Source of the DNA: Ruminococcus callidus ATCC 27760
Lineage (GTDB): Bacteria > Bacillota > Clostridia > Oscillospirales > Ruminococcaceae
Assembly (NCBI RefSeq): GCF_000468015.1
Contig: NZ_KI260449.1
Location: 1-64,000, forward strand
Length of the DNA: 64,000 nucleotides
Direction: 5' to 3'
The notes under the pieces were generated by a model. The model was not told the DNA's origin. It saw only the letters and a program-made list of their open reading frames with translations, and ran no database searches. This document shows, in pieces, positions 53,326 to 62,131 of this stretch (its first letter is position 1; each line of letters begins with the position of its first letter). A program made the position numbers and the translations under genes.

Positions 53326-54996
53326 TCAGGCAGTGACCTGTTCCACCTCCGGGATGGGTTTGAGATTAAAATGAATTTCGATAGAAATGTGTCTTGTTTT
53401 ATCTTCGTCAATGCGCTCATGCACGACGATTTCTTTGATTAAGCGGTTGAGGGTGGCTGCGTCCAGCTCTGTGATGTTGGCGTATTCCTGAATGGCTTCC
53501 ACCCATTGTTTTGCGTCATTGGCAAGCTGGACTTCATCGGACAGCCGCTTTCTGCCCTCGGACACTTTTGCTTTAAGCTCCGTCTGCTCGGTCTGTGTCT
53601 TTTCCAGCATGGTGTTGAAATTCTGCTCACTGATACGCCCTGCAATCATATCCTCATAAAGCCGCATGACCATTTTGTCCAGAACCTCAATCCGTTCCTC
53701 GTCCCTTGTAAGGGAGCGTTCCATTGCTTCCCGCTGTTCCCGCTGCTCGGCTTCACAGGTATTGGTCAGGCGGTCAGCAACCGCTTCCCCGTCCATCAGG
53801 GCAGCTCTGGCACATTCCCGGATTTTCCGCAGCACATGGCTGTAAAGGGTGTCATAGTCAATCCGGTGCTGGGTGCAGTGGTTCTTTCCAAAGGCATTGT
53901 AGGTCTTGCAGGAATAAATCTGCTGGGGATGTTTTGCGTTTGTGTAGCGTACCGTCAGCGACTTCCCACACTCGCCGCATTTTAACAGTCCGGCAAACAG
54001 GCTGATTTCATTGGTCTGCCCCGGACGCTGGCGGGATTTCAGCTTGTTCTGCACAATGTCAAAGCTCATGCGATCAATCAGCGGTTCATGCTGCCCCTCC
54101 ACCACAATCCAGTCCTCCGGCTTCTTTTCCCCAATCGTGCCGATTTTGAAACGGTAGTCCTTTTTCTGGGAAGCAATCGCCCCGGTGTAGACGGGATTCA
54201 TCAAAAGGTCTTTGATAACGGAGAAGTCCCACATATACCGCCCGTTTTCCGGGTCTTTCTTTTCCCATTTGGTGCGGGTATTGCGAAGCCCCCGTTCCCG
54301 GTTCCACCATGTGGGGCAGGGGATTTTTTCTTCCTCCAGCCGTCTGCGGATATAGTTCGGACCATGACCGTTCAGGGCATATCCGAAAATCAGCCGCACA
54401 ATCGGGGCGGTTTCCTCGTCAATGAGCAGATGGTTTTTGTCCTCCGGGTCTTTCCGATATCCAAACGGGGCAAGACACCCGGTAAACTGTCCTTTCTGCG
54501 CTTTCAGAAGATAAGAGGAATGGACTTTCTTGGAAATATCCTTGCTGTACATCTCGTTCAGGATATTCTTGAACGGGGCAATATCGTTGTTATCACGCAG
54601 GGTGTCGATACCGTCATTCATGGCGATATAGCGGACACCGTTCCTTGGGAAAAAGTCCTCAATCAAATGCCCGGTTTGCAGATAGTTACGCCCCAGTCGG
54701 CTGAGGTCTTTCGTGATGACAAGGTTGATTTGCCTGCGCTCAATGGCTCTCAACATTCTCTGTAAATCAGGACGCTCCATGTTAAGACCTGTGAAGCCAT
54801 CGTCCTGATAGACTGCCACAACCTCCCATCCCTGCTTTTCGCAGTATTTTTCCAGCATATCACGCTGGTTTGCGATACTGGCACTTTCGCCTTGCAGGTC
54901 ATCGTCCTTTGACAGCCTGCAATAGACCGCTGCACGATAGCCCCCGGCAAGTGCCTTTCCGATTGTTCTGTATTCCATTTCGTTCATCATAGCCAT
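53326..54996 (-). CDS. Large serine recombinase of IME-B
   Basis: This 556-residue protein starts with a short extension and then AAVYCRLSKDDDLQGESASI (catalytic S29). ITKDLSRLGRNYLQTGHLIE and a recombinase domain (about 185-310) follow. The zinc ribbon reads KCGECGKSLTVRY...CKTYNAFGKNHC. A coiled coil occupies about 420-490. It integrates and excises the element at the maff2 site. It follows directly on a 65-residue gene and ends 94 bases from the left end of the element. Confidence 0.94.
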   Translation of the reverse strand: MAMMNEMEYRTIGKALAGGYRAAVYCRLSKDDDLQGESASIANQRDMLEKYCEKQGWEVVAVYQDDGFTGLNMERPDLQRMLRAIERRQINLVITKDLSRLGRNYLQTGHLIEDFFPRNGVRYIAMNDGIDTLRDNNDIAPFKNILNEMYSKDISKKVHSSYLLKAQKGQFTGCLAPFGYRKDPEDKNHLLIDEETAPIVRLIFGYALNGHGPNYIRRRLEEEKIPCPTWWNRERGLRNTRTKWEKKDPENGRYMWDFSVIKDLLMNPVYTGAIASQKKDYRFKIGTIGEKKPEDWIVVEGQHEPLIDRMSFDIVQNKLKSRQRPGQTNEISLFAGLLKCGECGKSLTVRYTNAKHPQQIYSCKTYNAFGKNHCTQHRIDYDTLYSHVLRKIRECARAALMDGEAVADRLTNTCEAEQREQREAMERSLTRDEERIEVLDKMVMRLYEDMIAGRISEQNFNTMLEKTQTEQTELKAKVSEGRKRLSDEVQLANDAKQWVEAIQEYANITELDAATLNRLIKEIVVHERIDEDKTRHISIEIHFNLKPIPEVEQVTA

Positions 54997-55194
54997 TTAC
55001 CCACACAATCCAGACGGTATCTGGCTCTTTTGAACCTCATCTTCATTATAGCTTATATCTTTCTTTTTAGCAAGATATTCTTTTGTATTTGTCTTTCCGT
55101 ATTTCTGGGAAATCAGGCTGACGAACACATCAGTGGCGTCCAGTTCCCCGTCAAACACCGTTGTAACATGAATCTCTGTTTTGTTTTTTGCCAT
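54997..55194 (-). CDS. Small protein upstream of the recombinase
   Basis: This 65-residue protein starts MAKNKTEIHVTTVFDGELDA and contains DVFVSLISQKYGKTN. I recognise no characterised family, but small genes of this kind regularly precede large serine recombinases. Its stop abuts the recombinase start, so they are coupled. A possible recombination directionality factor; unproven. Confidence 0.68.
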   Translation of the reverse strand: MAKNKTEIHVTTVFDGELDATDVFVSLISQKYGKTNTKEYLAKKKDISYNEDEVQKSQIPSGLCG

Positions 55195-55238
55195 AGGCAG
55201 TTATCCTCCATACATGAAAATAGCCAGACAGAGGGTGT

Positions 55239-55519
55239 CGGCAACGAAGTCCGGCAACGGGCTTCAAAAGACCTTGCAAACAATCTCAATCTGGCGATGG
55301 TTACTATTTATACTTTTCTTTTATTTTTCTGTTGTTTTGGTTGTTATAAGGGAGAAAAGCCCGGAAATAAGGGGTTTTCCCCGGCAACCGGCTCGGCAAC
55401 GGGATAGCAACAGGGGGTGCAACGGGCGGTCATTTTCAGAATGGAAGCTCCATCTGTTCTGTGACCTCCACAAAACCATCCATCGTTTTTTCAGACGGGT
55501 TGCCGGAGTCCGTTGCCGG
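55239..55519. repeat. CGGCAAC repeat cluster with AT-rich centre
   Basis: CGGCAAC occurs at 55239-55245, 55252-55258, 55382-55388 and 55394-55400. It occurs inverted at about 55500-55506 and 55513-55519. A 45-base T-rich tract lies at about 55300-55345. The intergenic part separates the recombinase block from the primase/VapE block. It could be an iteron-type replication origin. The two inverted copies lie in the VapE coding end. Confidence 0.45.
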
Positions 55520-56773
55520 GTTTTCACGCTCCCAGCCCTTTTGTCTGCCATATTCGGAAAACATTCTTGGGTTCGGGAAGTACCGCCAGCCGGTAATGCA
55601 CTGGTTCATAATCTCGTTGATTTCCCGGATTTCCCATTGCTTCGGCTCGTCAAAGGTATGGTTCAAGGCTTCCTTGTAAAGCTGCTTGGAACAGACCATG
55701 CTCCCGGTGTACTTATCAAGATACGCCTGTATCATTCCGGCTTTGGTGTCCTCCGGCATAAAATCCCGCTGGTGTTCTTTGAGATACCGTTGCATGGTGG
55801 GGCTGAAAGCCAGCTTGAACCTGCCGCTTCGGTAAATCTCCATCGCTTCTGCCCACATCTGCTCGATATAGGCTCTGGAAGCAGCTTCGTCCTCCAAAAT
55901 GTGAACCTCGGCTTGCTCCGGGTACACCATGACGGGGATAAAGCGGCGGTTGCCGGAACGGTCAAGGGGCAGGAAGTCAAGGGCATTGGAAGTGCCGCCA
56001 AACACGCACTGACGGGGGCGGTCTGCCGGGTGGGTTTCATAGGGTATCTTGTAAACTTCTTTCTGCCGGCTTAAAAATGACTTGATTTCCTCAATGCTCT
56101 TGGCGTTGGCGGTTGCCATCATTTCCGACATTTCGATAATCCAGTGACCTTGCAGCTTGCGGTACACATTGTCATCGTCCAGCTTCCGCAAATCATCGGA
56201 GAACCACTCGTCCCGGACTGCCAGCAGACGGAAGAAGGTGGACTTGCCAGCCCCCTGACCGCCTACCAGACAGAGCATGATTTCAAACTTACACCCCGGC
56301 TGAAAGGCTCGTGAGATTGCACCCAGCAGGAACAGCTTCAACGCTTCATAGGTGTAATCGTCTGCGTCAGCCCCCAGAAAGTGCCGCAGACAGAAACGGA
56401 TTCGTTCTGTCCCGTCCCACACAAGGGCACTTAGGTAGTCCCGGATGGGATGGTACTTGTTTTCATTCGCCACAATCCCGATGGCGTTATCAATCTTTTT
56501 CTCATTGGTAAGCCCGTAGGTTTCTTCCAGATAGAGAAGCAGATACTTCATGTCCGTATCGGTCAGGGCTGTGCTTTCTCTGTGGAAGCCGATGGGCTTT
56601 ATGATGTCCTTGCGGTCAGTTAGGATGTTGTATGCGATAGCCCCGGAAAGCAGAGGGTCACGCTGGAATACGGTCAGGCAGTTCCGGATGCTCTGACGGA
56701 CACCGCCTTTCTCGGTGGTTTCCAGCCCCGCCTTGATTTCCTCAATGCTCTGGGGCGGCTGCATGGCGTTCAT
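55436..56773 (-). CDS. VapE-type P-loop ATPase/helicase
   Basis: This virulence-associated-E family protein of about 445 residues has Walker A LVGGQGAGKSTFFR (about 188-198 in the longest frame). HWIIEMSEM follows as Walker B, and then KIPYETHPADRPRQCVFGGTSN with the arginine-rich motif and SGNRRFIPV. Such proteins act as replicative helicases together with CHC2 primases in phage satellites and IMEs. The longest frame starts with TTG at 56830. ATG 56773 gives a shorter overlap with the primase gene, and neither has a clear ribosome binding site. Confidence 0.88.
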   Translation of the reverse strand: MNAMQPPQSIEEIKAGLETTEKGGVRQSIRNCLTVFQRDPLLSGAIAYNILTDRKDIIKPIGFHRESTALTDTDMKYLLLYLEETYGLTNEKKIDNAIGIVANENKYHPIRDYLSALVWDGTERIRFCLRHFLGADADDYTYEALKLFLLGAISRAFQPGCKFEIMLCLVGGQGAGKSTFFRLLAVRDEWFSDDLRKLDDDNVYRKLQGHWIIEMSEMMATANAKSIEEIKSFLSRQKEVYKIPYETHPADRPRQCVFGGTSNALDFLPLDRSGNRRFIPVMVYPEQAEVHILEDEAASRAYIEQMWAEAMEIYRSGRFKLAFSPTMQRYLKEHQRDFMPEDTKAGMIQAYLDKYTGSMVCSKQLYKEALNHTFDEPKQWEIREINEIMNQCITGWRYFPNPRMFSEYGRQKGWERENPATDSGNPSEKTMDGFVEVTEQMELPF

Positions 56774-57386
56774 GGTGTTTTTTAGTTCTTGCTGCGTCTG
56801 CGGCTGCAAGCTCTGCCATTCGCTGTTCAAGCTGTATCACATCCTTTCCGTAGTCCGTAATCAAAGCCGCTTTTTCCTCTGTCTCCCCGAACAGCAGCAC
56901 ATCCAGCAGATATTCCACATGGGCTTGCTTCTGTAAGGCTTCCACAAACCGGGGATGAAAGGCTTCCTCCGGGGAGTGCGGGGCGTAGTCCGTTCTCCAT
57001 GCCATAAGCAAGTGAAGATAATCGGTAAGAATACGGAAGCAACGGTTTTTTGCTTCCTGAAACTGTTCCTCCGGGGATTTCTGCCGGGGCTTGGGCTTTT
57101 TTGCCTTTCCCGGCGGCTTCCAATCCTCATAGGAAAGCCCGAAGTCCTGTGCCAGCTGTACGGCGGCTTCTTTCTTTCCCAGCCCATACAGGGCGGCGGC
57201 AAAATCAATCACATCCCCATCCGCACCGCAGCCGAAGCAGTGGTAACGCCGATCCAGCTTCATGCTTGGGGTTTTATCATGATGGAACGGGCAGCAAGCC
57301 ATCCCGTTCCGACCTACATGGATTCCATAATGCTCCGCAGCCTGTCTTGTTGTGACGGACTGCTTCACAGCTTCAAATACATTCAA
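56742..57386 (-). CDS. CHC2 zinc-finger primase-type protein
   Basis: This 214-residue protein starts MNVFEAVKQSVTTRQAAEHY. It carries the CHC2 zinc finger: C32-x2-H35 in CCPFHHDKTPS, and C50-x2-C53 in HCFGCGADGDVIDFAA. There is no Toprim catalytic domain; the rest is helical and Pro/Lys-rich. It probably supplies the DNA-binding part of the element primosome and works with VapE, whose gene it overlaps. Confidence 0.88.
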   Translation of the reverse strand: MNVFEAVKQSVTTRQAAEHYGIHVGRNGMACCPFHHDKTPSMKLDRRYHCFGCGADGDVIDFAAALYGLGKKEAAVQLAQDFGLSYEDWKPPGKAKKPKPRQKSPEEQFQEAKNRCFRILTDYLHLLMAWRTDYAPHSPEEAFHPRFVEALQKQAHVEYLLDVLLFGETEEKAALITDYGKDVIQLEQRMAELAAADAARTKKHHERHAAAPEH

Positions 57387-57451
57387 ATCTATCCCTCCTT
57401 GAAAATAAGAAAAGCACCTGACATTCTCTGATTGAAAATGGCAAGTGCCTG

Positions 57452-59032
57452 TTAAAGTTCCATATCCTGTTGTTTGTGTTTCGTCTGTGCCGGGACAGTT
57501 CTTTGTGCTTTTTTCTCGTCAGCCTTATCCTGCAAGACTTCTTTGATAGGCTGTTTCTTGGGCGGCTCTTTGCTTTCTTCTGTGCCGGGGGTGGCTTTCC
57601 GTACCCAGTAGCGAATGTCCCGCAGCTTCTTCAAATCCTCCTGTACCTCGGTCAGCGGTGTTTTCAGGGCTGCAATTTCTTCCAGAAGCGTTTCCTGCTC
57701 CTCTTGCAGCTCCTTTTGGGTACTGTCCTTATCGTCCGGGTGCTTGGCAAGGTAGGCGGCGGCTTTCGCATACCGGGCAACCTCCGGGTGTTCCTGTTTG
57801 AATTTCTCCTTTGTTTTCTTGAAAAATATCTTCTGGTACTTCTCATAGACAGGCTTACATTCCTTGCAGTCCGTCCGGCTGGCAAGAATCCCGTCAATCA
57901 CTTTGCTGCGGGCTTCCTTTGGCTTCATCTGATTGCGGTAATCTGCGGCTGATTTCCCGGAAGATTCCAGAAACGCTTCTAAGTCCTCCACAGTGGAAAG
58001 CCCCTTTTGCCGGAGATAGGACAGGGCTTCGCTGACTGCCTTTAAGTCCTGTGAAGTCCCCCGGTTCTGTCCAGCCCTCGTCCAGTCCTTCCGTTCTTCC
58101 TTTCGTATCTCCATGTACTTCATCAGCAGATTGGGAAGAAGTGTCGCTTCCTCCGCCGCTTTTTGTGCAAGCAGCTCTTTCCGTTTTTCTCCCAGCTCGG
58201 TAATCCAGCCTTTGAGGTTTTGGATAAGCTGCCGGATGGACTTCATCAGACTGTTGGCGGCTCTGATTTCCCGGTTCAGGTTTCCGATATTCGTCTGGAT
58301 ACCACGCTTTTCCATCTGCCGGACAGCAGCCCCCTCATGGACAGTGGGGACAATATCAAGCCCCTGTCTGGCATAGGAACGCAAGTCCACACGCTCCGGA
58401 CGGTCATTGGCTTCCAGATAGCGGTTCTGGATGACCTCCCATTCATGCCGCCAGATTTCGCAATACTTCTGGTCGTTCCAATCCACCGTATCCTCCTTGT
58501 GGCTTTTCCATCTGCCGGACGGAAGTTTTATCCGTTCCCCGTTTTCGTCAAGGTCATAAACCTTGCGGCTCTTGGGAAGCCATTTTCCATGTTCGTCCAT
58601 TGCCCTCATAGTGAGCATGACATGGGCGTGGGGATTGTGTCCCGGCGGATGGGGGTCATGGATTGCAAAATCAGCAATCATGCCTTTGGAAACAAACTGC
58701 TGCTCACAAAACTCCCGGACAAGGACAGCATACTGGTCGGGTGGTATCTCTCTTGGGATGGTAAGCACCCACCGCCTTGCAAGCTGGGAGTTCCATTGCT
58801 TTTCCACCGCTTCGGCGGCGTTCCATAAGGTATTGCGGTCTGCATACGACCGTGGGGCGTTTGCCGGGAGCAGAATTTCATTGTGGACAATACCACGCTT
58901 TTCCGGGTAGTGCTTCACTTGCTGGTCGTATTCACAGAACAGCTTTTCGCCGCTTTGGTAAGCAGCGGCGGCAACCGCAGACTGCCGCTGGCTGCGCTGA
59001 ACAATCGTGATTTCGTTGTGCGGACAGGGCAT
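57452..59032 (-). CDS. mobA: IME-B relaxase (MOBQ, MobA/MobL family)
   Basis: This 526-residue protein has the MobA/MobL N-terminus (MPCPHNEITIVQRSQRQSAV, AAAAYQSGEKL with candidate Y25) and the metal motif H132-x2-H135-x-H137 in GHNPHAHVMLTMR. The C-terminal half is a coiled coil with a KEEKFKQEHPEVARYAKA-like segment. It nicks the element oriT, probably the RSF1010-like site near 59950. It belongs to a different relaxase class from those of the ICE and IME-A, so IME-B was acquired independently. Confidence 0.93.
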   Translation of the reverse strand: MPCPHNEITIVQRSQRQSAVAAAAYQSGEKLFCEYDQQVKHYPEKRGIVHNEILLPANAPRSYADRNTLWNAAEAVEKQWNSQLARRWVLTIPREIPPDQYAVLVREFCEQQFVSKGMIADFAIHDPHPPGHNPHAHVMLTMRAMDEHGKWLPKSRKVYDLDENGERIKLPSGRWKSHKEDTVDWNDQKYCEIWRHEWEVIQNRYLEANDRPERVDLRSYARQGLDIVPTVHEGAAVRQMEKRGIQTNIGNLNREIRAANSLMKSIRQLIQNLKGWITELGEKRKELLAQKAAEEATLLPNLLMKYMEIRKEERKDWTRAGQNRGTSQDLKAVSEALSYLRQKGLSTVEDLEAFLESSGKSAADYRNQMKPKEARSKVIDGILASRTDCKECKPVYEKYQKIFFKKTKEKFKQEHPEVARYAKAAAYLAKHPDDKDSTQKELQEEQETLLEEIAALKTPLTEVQEDLKKLRDIRYWVRKATPGTEESKEPPKKQPIKEVLQDKADEKKAQRTVPAQTKHKQQDMEL

Positions 59033-59291
59033 TTCGTGTCACTCCTTTCTGTGATTGGCGGATGGGGTGGCGTTTTACCACCTCATTTTGGGCAGAAAAA
59101 AAGCAGGAGACCTTTTTCAGATTTCCTGCTCGGTGTGCCGCTGTGTGGGCGGCAGGTATTTAGTTGTAAAAGTTCGGGGCAAGTTGACCCGATGTGAAGC
59201 TGATAAACTGGAATTTTATTTATGCTTTCTCATATCTTTTTCTATTGACTTTTGATCCTACGCCCCACAAAAAAATAAATATACGCCCTAT
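59033..59291. other. Region upstream of the MOBQ relaxase
   Basis: Contains the promoter area of the relaxase and an imperfect GC-rich hairpin (GCCGCTGTGTGGGCGGC, 59140-59156). The part right of 59200 is AT-rich, like the adjacent 59292 gene. No further gene is seen. Confidence 0.4.
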
Positions 59292-59618
59292 CTATTCTAT
59301 ACGAACATTCACCAAACTCATTGTAAGTCCTTCGCCCGTTTCAACACTATACCATTTTCCCTTTTCAAGCTTAATCGTTTCACTTGCTCCAGAGGTAATA
59401 TAAGGAATAGCATAATTTACCCCAGTTTTTACATCAATAAAAATCACTTCTGTATCTTTCGGACTACTTACTTTTACAGTTCCTGTGATTGATTGTATCT
59501 GTTCATTGCCAGAGAGTGTAAATGTGTGTGCCTTTATATATCCTCTATAACTAATTCCTGCCACTAAAATTGCAAAAACAACCAAAATTCCAATAATAAT
59601 CTTTGTTTTCTTTTTCAT
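59292..59618 (-). CDS. Membrane-anchored extracellular small protein
   Basis: The 108-residue protein starts MKKKTKIIIGILVVFAILVA, a single N-terminal transmembrane anchor. A beta-rich domain follows (about 30-105, with GTVKVSSPKDTEVIFIDVKT and TIKLEKGKWYSVETG). It has no lipobox. ATG 59618 is chosen because GGTAGGTGATAGT is upstream. It is markedly AT-richer than both neighbours and separates the relaxase from its oriT, so it looks like a later insertion into the IME-B backbone. Function unknown. Confidence 0.68.
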   Translation of the reverse strand: MKKKTKIIIGILVVFAILVAGISYRGYIKAHTFTLSGNEQIQSITGTVKVSSPKDTEVIFIDVKTGVNYAIPYITSGASETIKLEKGKWYSVETGEGLTMSLVNVRIE

Positions 59619-59749
59619 ACTATCACCTACCAATCCCGATTTGTTGTCATCTTCATTATACTTCATTGGCTATCGAAAAGATAGCATATTTTATGAAACT
59701 TGTCGGCTGGGAACAGCTTGCAAGGCAAGGTGTCCCCAGATGGCAAGTC

Positions 59750-59975
59750 CACAAAAGGGTAGCTGGCGGCAGCCAGCGCAGGGGTGCAAAACGTCCAGTG
59801 GACGTTTGCCCTGCACCGACCGAAGCGGAGCGGAGACGGCGTAGCGTCCCCTGTATGATTTGGAGCAGACCATGACTGCGGAAAATCACAGCCCTCCGGC
59901 GAGGAGCCTTCGGAGAACGCAATGCACCAACCTCTGGGTGGTGTATAATTGCGCCCTTAGTAAACTAAGGGGGTT
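59750..59975. other. Putative IME-B origin of transfer (MOBQ type)
   Basis: TAATTGCGCCCT (59946-59957) closely matches the RSF1010/R1162-type nic region TAAGTGCGCCCT. It is followed by the inverted repeat CCCTTAG/CTAAGGG (59954-59971). To its left are hairpins AAACGTCC/GGACGTTT (59788-59806) and GCTGG/CCAGC (59762-59777). A MOBQ relaxase is encoded nearby. The right end overlaps the stop of the 98-residue gene. Confidence 0.62.
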
Positions 59976-60261
59976 CCGGCATCTCCCGTTCCAGCAGTTT
60001 TTTCAATAGTTCCTGCGTGTCCTGTCTGTGAAAAATGAGTTTCAACAACAGCATGACATCATCATCTGTCAGGCGTTCCGGCTCTTGCAGAAAACTTTCC
60101 AGCATACCGCCACGGGTACAGAGCCGGTGCGTCCGTTCCTTTCGGGTAAGCTGTTTCAACTGGTGCTGCAATGCCTTTTCATCATTGATGGCTTTCCGCA
60201 GTTTCTTTTCGCTTTTTTCCAACTCCCGATTGAGTTTTTCCAGCTTTGAGGTATCAGGCAA
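59965..60261 (-). CDS. DUF3847-like coiled-coil mobilisation protein
   Basis: This 98-residue protein is almost all helical (KLNRELEKSEKKLRKAINDE, then ALQHQLKQLTRKERTHRLCTRGGMLESFL). This pattern is known as DUF3847 in mobilizable elements and is likely a MobC-like accessory protein. Its position next to the nic site supports that. Its start overlaps the RepA_N-like gene by eight bases. Confidence 0.75.
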   Translation of the reverse strand: MPDTSKLEKLNRELEKSEKKLRKAINDEKALQHQLKQLTRKERTHRLCTRGGMLESFLQEPERLTDDDVMLLLKLIFHRQDTQELLKKLLEREMPEPP

Positions 60262-60595
60262 GGGCAGCGTCCTCCTTTCCCGGTATCAGCACATAAATCC
60301 GGTTTGGTTCTCCAATGCCCTGACGCACCCGCATGATAAGTCCGGCAGTTTCCAGTTCATTCAGAGAACGCTTGACCGTCATGGAGCTGCGGGACAGGAC
60401 TGCGGCAATGGCTGTGACAGGGAAGCAGACAAAGAGGATTCCGTTCTCGTCCTCCTGCCCTTTGGAGAGCATAGCGTCCAGCATCCGGCAGTACATGACC
60501 TTTGCGGTGCTGCTGACTGGAAATCCTGTCAACGCTCTGGGAAAAGGCATACAGGGCGGCAATGGTGTGTCTATCGTCATAAATTCAAAATTCAT
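60254..60595 (-). CDS. Replication initiator A (RepA_N-type) short protein
   Basis: This 113-residue winged-helix protein starts MNFEFMTIDTPLPPCMPFPR and continues SSTAKVMYCRMLDAMLSKG, then VTAIAAVLSRSSMTVKRSLNEL and IMRVRQGIGEPNRIYVL. It corresponds to the N-terminal DNA-binding domain of RepA_N initiators only; the usual C-terminal part is absent. It may start autonomous replication of the excised element or regulate it. Confidence 0.8.
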   Translation of the reverse strand: MNFEFMTIDTPLPPCMPFPRALTGFPVSSTAKVMYCRMLDAMLSKGQEDENGILFVCFPVTAIAAVLSRSSMTVKRSLNELETAGLIMRVRQGIGEPNRIYVLIPGKEDAALA

Positions 60596-60780
60596 TCTGT
60601 GTGTTCCTCCTTTTTCTTTGCTCGTTTGGATAAATAACAGGGGCAGTCAATCACAACCGCCCGGAAGCTCTGCTTGCACCCATGCTGGCATTTCCGGCAT
60701 AATTCGTTGTAAGTGACACGCCCCCGGTCATTGAGGTAAAAGGAAAGCTCATACTTCCTCTTTTTGCTCATTCTCGGCAT
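60592..60780 (-). CDS. Small Cys-rich protein
   Basis: This 62-residue protein has two Cys pairs (CRKCQHGCKQ and DCPCYLS) that suggest a zinc knuckle, and basic ends. It overlaps the RepA_N-like gene by four bases. The true start may be the Met at residue 4. Probably a nucleic-acid-binding accessory of the replication operon. Confidence 0.65.
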   Translation of the reverse strand: MPRMSKKRKYELSFYLNDRGRVTYNELCRKCQHGCKQSFRAVVIDCPCYLSKRAKKKEEHTE

Positions 60781-61207
60781 ATTGCGCTTCCTCCCGTTTT
60801 AGTGTATGGTTTCGGGGCGATTTTCGGTAAAATTACAGCCATAGAGCCGCTTAAAATCTCCCGAAGTATCAGCGATAGGGTAGACTGTCCCCCTATCAGA
60901 TTGTTGTGTTTCGGTATCATTTCGGTGTCAGTTCGCCAGTTCTCCCCGGTGTCGTTCCTCCCCTGAATCTCACAGCGGCGTATCGCTCCCTTTGGTACGC
61001 TCGTTTTGGTCAGGGTTCCTCCATATCCCTGCCAAAATTCATGGCGCTACATCGCCGGGGAAGCATATCCCACACAGGCTGGTCATTCGATTGGAATAAT
61101 CCATCGATGAACTACCTGTATCATAGAACATTTTTGTGCCCTGTGCCGTATGTCCACAAAGTAGGAATTAAGGGTAAAAATCAGAAATTTCCACGATTAC
61201 GGAAAGT
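60781..61207. other. Divergent intergenic region of IME-B
   Basis: There are about 430 bases between the minus-strand replication/mobilisation operon and the plus-strand regulator. No gene is convincing: the plus-strand frame at 60906-61211 has no ribosome binding site. The region must hold the operon promoter, but I see no strong match on the minus strand. Confidence 0.4.
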
Positions 61208-61217
61208 GTGATATAAT
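61208..61217 (+). promoter_or_regulatory. Extended -10 promoter of the 61264 regulator
   Basis: TGATATAAT (61209-61217) is a consensus extended -10 element. A -35 box is weak (TTTCCA at 61188-61193). It lies 46 bases upstream of the start codon. Confidence 0.6.
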
Positions 61218-61263
61218 CCAGATAAGCGGCAGCAATGAAACCGTTGGAAAGGAGCGTGTGCCC

Positions 61264-62070
61264 ATGAAAGGAGCAACAAGCATACAGGAACGCCTTTGGG
61301 AACTCCGCAAGGACAAAGGCTTAAATCTGGAAGAACTATCAAAACTAACGGGTATTTCTAAATCAGCCCTTGGCAGTTATGAAAAAGAAGATTTTAAGGA
61401 AATCAATCATGGCAACCTTATCACGCTGGCAGACTTCTATGGGGTTTCCGTCGATTATCTGCTGTGCCGGACAGAGAACAGGGAGCAGATCAACACGCCA
61501 CTGACGGAGCTGCATTTGAACGATGAAATGGTTGCACTTCTGAAAAGCGGTCGGATCAACAACCGTCTGCTCTGCGAACTTGCCACCCATAAGGACTTTA
61601 TCAAGTTTCTTGCGGACATTGAGATTTATGTGGATGGGATTGCCACCATGCAGATTCAAAACCTCAACACCCTTGTCGATACTGTCCGACATGAAATCAT
61701 AGAACGGTATCGCCCTGGCGAAGATGACCCACATTTGAAAGTGCTGCAAGCCGCCCATATCAGTGATGATGAATATTTCAGCCACATGGTTCTGGATGAC
61801 CTAAACCTGATTATCCGGGATATTCGGGAAACCCATAAAAAGGATAGTGAGAGTGCGCCCCAGACCACTGTTGCCAATGAACTGAAAGAAAATCTGGAAG
61901 CGGTCGAAAATTTCAAGGGCAGCCGTTTGGAAAAACTGGCAGTGCTTTACTGCAAGCAGCTCGGTATCAACTATAAAAATCTGTCAGATGAAGAATTTCG
62001 CTGGCTTATTCGGATTCTCCAAAAATCAAAGAAAACGGGAACGCCTATCAACCAGAGGAAAAAACGGTAA
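61264..62070 (+). CDS. XRE-family regulator of IME-B
   Basis: This protein of about 268 residues has an N-terminal helix-turn-helix (QERLWELRKDKGLNLEELSK, then SKSALGSYEKEDFKEINHGN). A long helical C-terminal region with no known domain follows. ATG 61264 is preferred to GTG 61258, because AAGGAG lies 9 bases upstream. It is transcribed divergently from the replication/mobilisation operon and may control it. Confidence 0.82.
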   Translation: MKGATSIQERLWELRKDKGLNLEELSKLTGISKSALGSYEKEDFKEINHGNLITLADFYGVSVDYLLCRTENREQINTPLTELHLNDEMVALLKSGRINNRLLCELATHKDFIKFLADIEIYVDGIATMQIQNLNTLVDTVRHEIIERYRPGEDDPHLKVLQAAHISDDEYFSHMVLDDLNLIIRDIRETHKKDSESAPQTTVANELKENLEAVENFKGSRLEKLAVLYCKQLGINYKNLSDEEFRWLIRILQKSKKTGTPINQRKKR

Positions 62071-62072
62071 AG

Positions 62073-62120
62073 GAAAACCGCTGTTGCATGGTTTGTTGGA
62101 TTCCATGTAGCAGCGGTTTG
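62073..62120. terminator. Hairpin between convergent XRE and DUF1835 genes
   Basis: AAACCGCTGTTGCATGG and CCATGTAGCAGCGGTTT form a stem with one mismatch between converging genes. There is no strong T run. Confidence 0.6.
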
Positions 62121-62131
62121 TGCTGTGGTTA

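Noticed and set aside
54088-54765. Long plus-strand frame opposite the recombinase
   Set aside because: This is a shadow of the GC-rich recombinase gene on the other strand; no start signals.
60906-61211. Plus-strand frame of 101 codons in IME-B
   Set aside because: It has no ribosome binding site or family, and it runs into the promoter of the XRE gene.
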